Source of the DNA: an uncultured Chlorobiales bacterium
Lineage (GTDB): Bacteria; Bacteroidota; Chlorobiia; Chlorobiales; Thermochlorobacteraceae
Assembly (NCBI GenBank): GCA_937959145.1
Contig: CALGMC010000244.1
Location: 1 to 9,838, forward strand
Reading direction: 5' to 3'
DNA length: 9,838 bases
Of this stretch, positions 1 to 5,108 are shown piece after piece (positions within the stretch are counted from its first letter, which is position 1; each line of letters opens with the position of its first letter). The notes under the pieces were generated by a model that saw only the letters and a list, made by a program, of their open reading frames with translations, was not told the origin of the DNA and searched no databases. The translations under genes were made by a program, and so were the position numbers.

Positions 1-921
1 TTTATCGGCGGCAAGTGCAGAATCGACATTCGAGAGTTTGGCTTTATACATTGCAACATCTTTTGCCCACAGGTCGCGCGATTCTTTCTCTTTTGCAGGG
101 TCAATTTTATCGTTCAGCACGTCCATGGGAATGTTTTTAGGGTTCGGATTTTCCTTGCCCATAATTTGCTTTTCCATCACCGAGATGCGCTCGAGCACTT
201 TGCCGTAGGTGAGTTCAGGAATAGGAATGAAGAAGAGTTTCGCAGAGAGCCAAACAACAGGAATGAGATAGGCACTAATGAGCACAATGTATTGCGCCAC
301 TTGTGTCCAAGTAACGGCTCTCATGCCGCCCAAGAACGAGCACACGAGCACGCCCAGCAAGCCGATGAACACACCCGGCTCAAACGGAATGCCGATGAAG
401 CGCGAGACAATCGTGCCGACACCATTGAGTTGCGCCGTGAGATAAGTAAGCGAGACGAGAATCGCGCAGATGATGCCGATAACGCGCGCCGCATTGCCGC
501 CATATCGCGTGCCAAGAAAGTCAGGAATAGTGTATTGACCAAACTTGCGAAGGTAGGGCGCAAGAAGCAGTGCCAAAAGCACATAGCCACCTGTCCAACC
601 TAAAATGTAAGCAAGCCCCATGTGACCAAGTGCGAAGAGCAATCCTGCCATTGAGATGAACGATGCGGCACTCATCCAGTCCGACCCTGTTGCCATGCCG
701 TTGTAAATCGCACTCACGCCACGACCTGCCACATAGTATTCCGATGGGTCGCTGGTGCGTGTGATAATCCCAATCATCGCATAAACAGCAACGGAGAAAA
801 TCATGAAGACATATCCAATCCCTTTTAATTGCAAAATGCCTGCAAATTCAAGCAGAGAAAGGATAACGGTCAGCACAACAAATCCCGTTACATATAGCCC
901 AAGAATCTTTTTTAATTGCAT
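1..921 (-). CDS. Sodium:solute symporter large subunit, VC_2705 type (partial, C-terminus outside window)
   Basis: Inner-membrane sodium-coupled symporter of the SSS family, probably for a small organic acid; the substrate cannot be read from the sequence. My translation gives 307 residues from ATG at 921 to the window edge. The first roughly 220 residues are hydrophobic membrane segments with SSS signatures: EYYVAGRGVSAIYNGMATGS (61-80) followed by DWMSAASFIS, APYLRKFGQYTIPDFLGTRY (121-140) and GGMRAVTWTQVAQ (188-200). From about residue 225 comes a charged stretch of at least 80 residues, lysine- and glutamate-rich, which looks like a soluble loop; I recall such an insertion in the VC_2705 subfamily. 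The start lies one base after the stop of the DUF4212 gene, with GGAGGG at 930-935 inside that gene, so translation is probably coupled. The pairing with DUF4212 is the main reason to prefer the VC_2705 subfamily over ActP proper, which pairs with a DUF485 protein. Confidence 0.93.
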   Translation of the reverse strand, partial: MQLKKILGLYVTGFVVLTVILSLLEFAGILQLKGIGYVFMIFSVAVYAMIGIITRTSDPSEYYVAGRGVSAIYNGMATGSDWMSAASFISMAGLLFALGHMGLAYILGWTGGYVLLALLLAPYLRKFGQYTIPDFLGTRYGGNAARVIGIICAILVSLTYLTAQLNGVGTIVSRFIGIPFEPGVFIGLLGVLVCSFLGGMRAVTWTQVAQYIVLISAYLIPVVWLSAKLFFIPIPELTYGKVLERISVMEKQIMGKENPNPKNIPMDVLNDKIDPAKEKESRDLWAKDVAMYKAKLSNVDSALAADK

Positions 922-922
922 G

Positions 923-1228
923 TTATTCGCCCTCCTCTTCAAGGTTGTATTTCTTATCTAATTCGTTCATCTTTTTCGCGTAGAAAAAAATCATCACAAC
1001 GAAAATAATCAGCGCACCTTGGCTGCCCATGTAATACCCCAATGGAAAGCCTGCAATCACAATGCCATTGATGGCACTTGAAAAGAGTTGAATGAGATAC
1101 GAGACGGCGAACCAAATGCCCAGCATCGTCAGAACAAGGTTGCGGTTTTCTTTCCAGTAATTTTCAAGTGTCTGCTGATTGAAGTCGACTTTCGTCATTT
1201 CAGCATCTTTCGTCTGTATTTCTGCCAT
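923..1228 (-). CDS. DUF4212 sodium:solute symporter small subunit
   Basis: Small membrane protein of 101 residues, full length for the DUF4212 family, which is encoded next to VC_2705-type symporters and annotated as their small subunit. A hydrophilic N-terminus (1-24) precedes an aromatic-rich YWKENRN motif (24-30). There are two transmembrane segments (about 31-52 and 67-84) separated by AGFPLGYYMGSQGA (59-72), the most recognisable family block. The C-terminal tail is charged: MNELDKKY followed by glutamates. ATG at 1228 is preceded by GGAGGG with ideal spacing. It is the first gene of a leftward operon with the large subunit. The analogy with YjcH/ActP suggests an accessory role in the symporter complex, but its precise function is not known to me. 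Confidence 0.93.
   Translation of the reverse strand: MAEIQTKDAEMTKVDFNQQTLENYWKENRNLVLTMLGIWFAVSYLIQLFSSAINGIVIAGFPLGYYMGSQGALIIFVVMIFFYAKKMNELDKKYNLEEEGE
930..935 (-). promoter_or_regulatory. Ribosome binding site of the symporter large subunit
   Basis: On the minus strand this reads GGAGGG, eight bases before ATG at 921. It lies inside the last codons of the DUF4212 gene (the Glu/Gly-rich C-terminus), so the two cistrons share sequence. It fixes the start at 921. Confidence 0.8.
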
Positions 1229-1236
1229 TGATATTT

Positions 1237-1242
1237 CCCTCC
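1237..1242 (-). promoter_or_regulatory. Ribosome binding site of the DUF4212 gene
   Basis: Reads GGAGGG on the minus strand, eight bases before the ATG at 1228. It supports this start over the internal Met11. Confidence 0.8.
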
Positions 1243-1277
1243 GTTTTGTTGTTAGTTATTTGTTGAACTTAAAGAAC

Positions 1278-1342
1278 AAAAATCTTTGGCGACACTATTT
1301 CGGCGGTCGCTCTTTCAACTCATTGGATTTGAAAAATCTTTG
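1278..1342. repeat. Spaced 11-base direct repeat upstream of the symporter operon
   Basis: AAAAATCTTTG occurs at 1278-1288 and again at 1332-1342, start-to-start distance 54 bases, about five helical turns. Both copies lie 50-115 bases upstream of the DUF4212 start, where a regulator of the symporter would bind. A/T-rich 11-mers can recur by chance, so the operator role is only an inference. Confidence 0.35.
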
Positions 1343-1350
1343 TCTCTCAC

Positions 1351-1371
1351 GTGCTCTAACAAGACGAGCAC
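1351..1371. repeat. Inverted repeat GTGCTC-N9-GAGCAC
   Basis: Perfect six-base arms at 1351-1356 and 1366-1371 with a nine-base loop. On the plus strand it is followed by TTGATTTTT, giving it a weak terminator look, but no plus-strand gene ends here. An operator or chance hairpin is as likely. Confidence 0.35.
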
Positions 1372-1473
1372 TTGATTTTTGAGAATACAACACAGCCGAA
1401 CAGGCAAATGTCGACGGGTTGGAAATGTTTTATTCAAACCACTAACCCACAGCATTACCTTGTAAAGAGCAAA

Positions 1474-1490
1474 CTTGTTTTAAGAACAAG
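1474..1490. repeat. Inverted repeat CTTGTT-N5-AACAAG
   Basis: Perfect six-base arms (1474-1479 and 1485-1490) around TTAAG, able to form a small hairpin or a dimeric protein site. It lies 11 bases left of the CGGCAA/TTGCCG palindrome. Confidence 0.35.
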
Positions 1491-1500
1491 ACCTCGAAAG

Positions 1501-1514
1501 CGGCAACTTTGCCG
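1501..1514. repeat. Near-continuous palindrome CGGCAACTTTGCCG
   Basis: Arms CGGCAA and TTGCCG are separated by only two bases, too tight for an RNA hairpin but typical of a binding site for a dimeric regulator. The half-site TTGCCG recurs in the inverted repeat at the start of the DUF2723 gene (3155-3160). Role inferred only. Confidence 0.35.
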
Positions 1515-1611
1515 TAACAAGTAGTTTCTCCTTCAACAATTTTGATGCGAAAATGAAAGCAAATACGGACTGCGCGACGTTGCGCGAGCGGATTGAACTT
1601 AGGGAGAACAA

Positions 1612-1686
1612 ATGAGAGAAGATTTCAGCAGTTTTTCTCATTGTTGCGCTGTTGATATTGCTTTATTGTCAATTGGAACTGTGTGA
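1612..1686 (+). CDS. Possible 24-residue leader peptide (doubtful)
   Basis: An ATG at 1612 is preceded by AGGGAG (1601-1606) with five-base spacing and opens a frame of 24 codons ending in TGA. The peptide is MREDFSSFSHCC followed by a short hydrophobic stretch; it matches no family I know. It sits about 225 bases upstream of the glycan operon. Its good ribosome binding site is the only positive evidence, and a frame this short arises easily by chance. Confidence 0.15.
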   Translation: MREDFSSFSHCCAVDIALLSIGTV

Positions 1687-1693
1687 GTATAAG
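1666..1693 (+). promoter_or_regulatory. Candidate sigma-70-like promoter, rightward
   Basis: TTGTCA (1666-1671) and TATAAG (1688-1693) are separated by 16 bases, each one mismatch from the general bacterial consensus. It would transcribe into a T-rich tract and then toward the glycan operon, giving a leader of about 210 bases. Weaker evidence than the site at 1764-1794. Confidence 0.3.
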
Positions 1694-1762
1694 ATTTTTT
1701 TTTGATTTGTCAAGTTTTTACAAAAAAAACAGCATTCGCGCTTTAGAACTCTTAGTGGGGGG

Positions 1763-1794
1763 CTTGTAGAAAGCAACGTGATGTTGTATATTTG
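1763..1794 (+). promoter_or_regulatory. Candidate Bacteroidota-type promoter of the glycan operon
   Basis: TATATTTG at 1787-1794 matches the Bacteroidota -7 consensus TAnnTTTG exactly. CTTG at 1763-1766 sits at a fitting distance to serve as the -33 element (consensus TTTG). The same bases also read as TTGTAG-17 bp-TATATT in sigma-70 terms. Transcription would begin near 1800, leaving a leader of about 110 bases that contains the inverted repeat at 1822-1847. Confidence 0.45.
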
Positions 1795-1821
1795 AACCTC
1801 ATTAGAAATACCTTTCTTCAA

Positions 1822-1847
1822 AACAGCGACCCGCCAGCCTCGCTGTT
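1822..1847 (+). repeat. Eight-base-pair hairpin in the presumed leader of the glycan operon
   Basis: AACAGCGA (1822-1829) and TCGCTGTT (1840-1847) are perfect complements around a ten-base C-rich loop. It lies just downstream of the predicted transcription start and 65 bases before the ATG at 1913. No run of T follows on the plus strand, so it is not a standard terminator; it may stabilise the mRNA or bind a regulator. Confidence 0.45.
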
Positions 1848-1912
1848 CAGCAAAGCCAGTGAAAGAAAAGAGAAAAACATTTTAACAGATTAAATCTCAA
1901 ACAAGTCGAACC

Positions 1913-3091
1913 ATGTTTGTTCTCATGCTCTTTTTGGCTCTCTCAACGGTGATTTTGCTGACGCCGCTCGTCCGCTGGGCTTCGATTCGATTTCGTGTCG
2001 AGGATACTTCCACAGAAGCACGCAAAATTCATAAAGGCACAATCCCGACGCTGGGCGGAATTGCGATATTTTTCGGTGCGATGGCGGCGTTTTTCGCCAG
2101 CTACACGTTCTCTCCTGAATTTGCTCAATTAGTTGACAAAGGTCTTTGGGCAGTGCTTCTGGGTGCAATGCTTATCTGCCTGACAGGCATACTCGACGAC
2201 GTGGTGAATTTGAACTTCAAAACGAAGTTTATACTTCAAATTGCGATTGCACTTTTCACCGTCTTCTTTGGAGAGCATCGAATCACAGAAATTCCGAATC
2301 CATTCGGAGAAAGTATTGCGCTCTTTGAACCATTCTCATCGCTCCTGACTGTGATTTGGATTGTCGGCATTTGTAACGCCGTGAATTTGATTGATGGATT
2401 AGACGGTCTTGCCGCAGGCGTGGTTGGAATCGGTGCCGCAACAATGTCGGGGATTTCTCTGCTTTACGGCGACATGGCACTTGGATTAGGCTATGCGGCG
2501 ATTGCAGGCGCAACGCTTGGATTTCTGCGATACAACTTTAATCCCGCAACAATTTTTATGGGCGACACAGGCGCGCTCTTCATCGGCTACTTAATGGCAT
2601 GCCTGCCGCTCTTCCACACCCCGTCGGCAACGGATGGGATTATCTGGATTCAGGTCTTGATTTTAGGATTTCCAATCGCTGATACGCTCCTTGCGCCCGT
2701 GCGCCGATTGCTTTCAGGCTCACACCCATTCAAAGCCGACCGCGAACACATTCACCACCGCTTGATGTTTTTCATCGGACTTTCACACAAGCACACGGTT
2801 TTGCGTATTTACAGCATCAGCATTGTGCTTTGCGTCGCCGCGCTCCTAACGGTATTTGTCATGCAATCTTTCAGTGCGCACGGCACGATAGCGATTTACG
2901 TGATTTTAAGCGCGATGCTGGCACTGGGCACAATCGGGCTCAGACGGCTCGGCTACTTTACGGCAATCGTTCGACGCCCAACAGCGAAACATCTCAAACC
3001 GCAACTGCGACGCGCCAAAGACGCACTCATCGACCACGACATCGCGCCAAAGCCGTTTTATCGCCGCGAGGTCGTTTCGCAACAATCCTAA
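1913..3091 (+). CDS. MraY/WecA-family polyprenyl-phosphate sugar-1-phosphate transferase (WecA/TagO-like)
   Basis: Integral membrane enzyme of glycosyltransferase family 4 that moves a sugar-1-phosphate (GlcNAc-1-P in WecA and TagO) from a UDP-sugar to undecaprenyl phosphate, the first committed step of many surface glycans. The 392 residues carry the family hallmarks in order: IPTLGGIAI (44-52), the Mg-binding DD pair at 95-96 (LTGILDDVVNL), NLIDGLDGLAAG (158-169), FNPATIFMGDTGAL (209-222) and the cytoplasmic HIHHRL motif at 279-284, which separates WecA-like members from MraY. About ten or eleven hydrophobic segments are visible. The arginine-rich C-terminal tail after residue 345 is probably cytoplasmic. 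There is no clear Shine-Dalgarno before ATG 1913, as is common in Bacteroidota. It is first in the rightward operon; 71 bases separate it from the DUF2723 gene. The sugar specificity cannot be determined, so I do not assign wecA. Confidence 0.94.
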   Translation: MFVLMLFLALSTVILLTPLVRWASIRFRVEDTSTEARKIHKGTIPTLGGIAIFFGAMAAFFASYTFSPEFAQLVDKGLWAVLLGAMLICLTGILDDVVNLNFKTKFILQIAIALFTVFFGEHRITEIPNPFGESIALFEPFSSLLTVIWIVGICNAVNLIDGLDGLAAGVVGIGAATMSGISLLYGDMALGLGYAAIAGATLGFLRYNFNPATIFMGDTGALFIGYLMACLPLFHTPSATDGIIWIQVLILGFPIADTLLAPVRRLLSGSHPFKADREHIHHRLMFFIGLSHKHTVLRIYSISIVLCVAALLTVFVMQSFSAHGTIAIYVILSAMLALGTIGLRRLGYFTAIVRRPTAKHLKPQLRRAKDALIDHDIAPKPFYRREVVSQQS

Positions 3092-3131
3092 TAGCATTGC
3101 TTTTATCTCGAGTTCTTTGTGTTTTGATGTA

Positions 3132-3164
3132 ATTTCGGCACAAAATTTCAATCGTTGCCGAAAT
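3132..3164 (+). promoter_or_regulatory. Nine-base-pair hairpin overlapping the DUF2723 start codon
   Basis: ATTTCGGCA (3132-3140) and TGCCGAAAT (3156-3164) are perfect complements around a 15-base loop. The right arm includes the first two bases of the ATG at 3163 and all of the immediate upstream region, where no Shine-Dalgarno is present. In mRNA it would hide the start codon and could slow initiation; in DNA it could be a palindromic operator. No T-run follows, so it is not a terminator. Confidence 0.5.
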
Positions 3165-5025
3165 GAAGATTCTCTTCAAAAAGCCTTTCGCTCGAGTACT
3201 CGCATTTCTGATTCCATTTGCCGTATATCTTTTAACCCTCGCGCCGTCCGTTACTTTCACCGATTCAGGCGAATTAGCGGCGGCGTGTGCCTCGCTCGGT
3301 GTGGCGCACCCAACAGGCTATCCGTTGTTCGTCATTCTTGGCTTTTTATGGACAATCCTTCCGCTTCCCTTCTCCATCATCTTCAAACTGAATCTTTTTG
3401 CCGCATTCTGCACCGCATTAGCAAGCGCGCTCTTCTTTGAACTCGCTTTGTTTCTTTTGAAAATCCTTCAAGAACGGCAAGCGCAAACACCCAAAGAGAC
3501 GAAGAAGAAAAAATCTAAAAGCAAGTCGGAAGCCATACACCTGCCGCTCGAGCAAGAAAACCTTGTGCTGATTGCGCTCGTGGCAAGTTGGCTCTTCGCC
3601 TTTTCAAGAACAGTTTGGGCACAAGCGACAGCCATTGAAGTCTATTCGCTTCACCTTGTCATGCTTACGCTCTCGATGCTCTTATTTCTGCGCTTCACAT
3701 TAGCAACAGAAGTGAGAACGAAAGACGCACTCATTTGGGCACTGGTGCTCGGGCTTGGCTTCTGCAATCACTTGACTATGATTCTACTCGCTCCCGCAAT
3801 GCTTTACTTTTACTTCCACCGATTTGGATTCACGAAAGAATCATTCGTGCGCATTGCGCTCATGGCGTTGCCGTTTTTGTTGGGATTAAGCCTTTACCTC
3901 TATTTGCCGATTCGCAGTGCCATGATGCCAGAGTTCAACTGGGGTGAAGTGCATCGGGGGTTTGATAAATTTTTTTACCACGTCAGCGGCAAGCAGTATC
4001 AAGTCAATCTTTTCAACGGGAATTGGCAACCGCAGGCGAAAATGCTCTTCTCGCTCTTGCCGTTTGAATTGGCGTTTGTTGGAATCGCGCTCGCGATTTA
4101 CGGCGCAGTGCGGTTGTTTCGAGTTGAGAAATCGCTGTTTTGGTTTTTTATGCTCTTGGTGTTTGGCAGTGCGCTTTATGCCGTCAATTACAACGTGCAT
4201 GATGCCGATTCTTATTTCCTGCTCGCGTTTCTCGGCTTGATTTTACTTGCCGCTATGGGCATTTTGTTTTTAGCGCAACAGCGAAAGGAAGTTGCCTTGC
4301 TCTCGCTACTCTTGCCGCTGATTGCCGTTGCAATTAACTTCAATCATAACAACAAGCGCAACGAAACGCTGGTGCTCGACTACACGAAAACCATGTTGGA
4401 ATCGCTTGAGCCGAATGCGCTCGTGCTTTCGGCGCAATGGGATTATTTCTGTTCGGCGTTTTGGTATTTACAACGCTTCGAAGGCTATCGCCCCGATGTG
4501 GTGATGATTGAAAAAGAACTCTTGCGTCGCACGTGGTATGTGCGCAAAGTGCAAACGGTGTTTCCCGAACTTTCAGAAAAATCGAAGAACGAAATGGACG
4601 CCTTTTTGGAAGATTTAGAGATGTTTGAATCGGGAAAGCCTTACAATCAAGTGCGCATACAAACACGCTGGATAGCGATGCTCAATTCGCTGATTGAAAA
4701 AAATATCGACACGCGCCCTGTGTATCTGACTGCCGATGTGGTTCAAACCGAACCTGAGGTTGCCACTGCCTACAAGAAAGTGCCGCAAGGCTTTGCGCTC
4801 CGATTAAGTCGGCAAGATACGCTCTTGCCTGTTGGCAACCTTGAACATCTCAACTCGTTTCTTTCGGCAACGCCGCGCAATCATTTGGAAGAAGGTATTC
4901 TGCAAACTGCGTCGGTGCAACTTTCAAATACGGCGCGCTACCTCAACGCACACGGCAACCCAAGCGAAGCGCAACGACTTGCAACGCTCGCACAAAAGAT
5001 TCGTTCAAGGCTAACTGCGCCGTAA
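3163..5025 (+). CDS. DUF2723 (TMEM260-like, GT117) membrane protein, putative GT-C glycosyltransferase
   Basis: A 620-residue polytopic inner-membrane protein. The N-terminal segment has the DUF2723 hallmark: a first transmembrane helix, then APSVTFTDSGELAAA (27-41) and HPTGYPLF (49-56); Asp34 is in the position of the catalytic acid of GT-C enzymes. Further family blocks are VWAQATAIEVYSLH (151-164), YLPIRSAMMPEFNWG (247-261), GKQYQVN (276-282) and YNVHDADSYFLLA (343-355). About ten or more membrane helices end near residue 390, and a soluble region (395-620) follows, probably periplasmic. A lysine-rich loop (111-121) lies between early helices. By family knowledge, animal TMEM260 is an O-mannosyltransferase; bacterial members are mostly uncharacterised, so a role in transferring a sugar from a lipid carrier at the periplasmic face is inferred. 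It sits between the WecA-like and ABC genes. No Shine-Dalgarno is visible, and a hairpin covers its start. Confidence 0.9.
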   Translation: MKILFKKPFARVLAFLIPFAVYLLTLAPSVTFTDSGELAAACASLGVAHPTGYPLFVILGFLWTILPLPFSIIFKLNLFAAFCTALASALFFELALFLLKILQERQAQTPKETKKKKSKSKSEAIHLPLEQENLVLIALVASWLFAFSRTVWAQATAIEVYSLHLVMLTLSMLLFLRFTLATEVRTKDALIWALVLGLGFCNHLTMILLAPAMLYFYFHRFGFTKESFVRIALMALPFLLGLSLYLYLPIRSAMMPEFNWGEVHRGFDKFFYHVSGKQYQVNLFNGNWQPQAKMLFSLLPFELAFVGIALAIYGAVRLFRVEKSLFWFFMLLVFGSALYAVNYNVHDADSYFLLAFLGLILLAAMGILFLAQQRKEVALLSLLLPLIAVAINFNHNNKRNETLVLDYTKTMLESLEPNALVLSAQWDYFCSAFWYLQRFEGYRPDVVMIEKELLRRTWYVRKVQTVFPELSEKSKNEMDAFLEDLEMFESGKPYNQVRIQTRWIAMLNSLIEKNIDTRPVYLTADVVQTEPEVATAYKKVPQGFALRLSRQDTLLPVGNLEHLNSFLSATPRNHLEEGILQTASVQLSNTARYLNAHGNPSEAQRLATLAQKIRSRLTAP

Positions 5026-5108
5026 CACGAACGGGTAGCACGAATGGTTTAAGCAGATTTCCGTATTTTGATATTTCACGAATTGATAGCAAGAAATCGG
5101 TAGCAAGA
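5026..5108 (+). repeat. Imperfect repeats of CACGAANNNNTAGCAMGAA between DUF2723 and ABC genes
   Basis: The 82-base gap contains two copies of a 19-base unit, CACGAA-N4-TAGCACGAA at 5026-5044 and CACGAA-N4-TAGCAAGAA at 5077-5095, start-to-start distance 51 bases. A third core, TAGCAAGA, lies at 5101-5108 and runs into the ABC gene start codon. It may be a regulator site or a decayed local duplication. No clear promoter or terminator is seen in the gap. Confidence 0.5.

Larger units (their letters stand above)
1229..1912. other. Divergent intergenic region, 684 bases, no convincing gene
   Basis: This lies between the leftward symporter operon and the rightward glycan operon, so it must hold promoters for both. 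No long reading frame fits. It contains an 11-base direct repeat near the symporter side, four short inverted repeats, A/T tracts (nine T at 1695-1703, eight A at 1722-1729) and two promoter-like sequences facing right. I could not find a convincing leftward promoter for the symporter operon by eye. No tRNA, known riboswitch or classic terminator was recognised. Confidence 0.7.

Noticed and set aside
166..603. A 145-codon plus-strand open frame inside the symporter gene
   Set aside because: It lies antisense to a clearly recognisable SSS symporter, its product is charged low-complexity sequence with no family match, and it has no ribosome binding site.
1351..1380. Rho-independent terminator at the GTGCTC/GAGCAC hairpin followed by TTGATTTTT
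   Set aside because: No plus-strand gene ends before it, the stem is only six base pairs and the T-run is interrupted.
1179..1382. A 67-codon plus-strand frame running from the DUF4212 gene into the intergenic region
   Set aside because: Its start is antisense to the DUF4212 N-terminus, no ribosome binding site precedes it, and the product resembles no family.
1688..1703. Terminator at the run of nine T
   Set aside because: I find no hairpin immediately upstream of the T-run.
2830..3260. Overlapping frames of 77-100 codons across the WecA-like gene end and the following gap, on both strands
   Set aside because: They are shadows of the strongly supported WecA-like and DUF2723 coding frames, with arginine-rich composition and no family signature.
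3493..3525. Programmed frameshift at the A-rich lysine codons of the DUF2723 gene
   Set aside because: The in-frame layout does not give the usual A-AAA-AAG heptamer, and the reading frame is intact on both sides with family motifs continuing.
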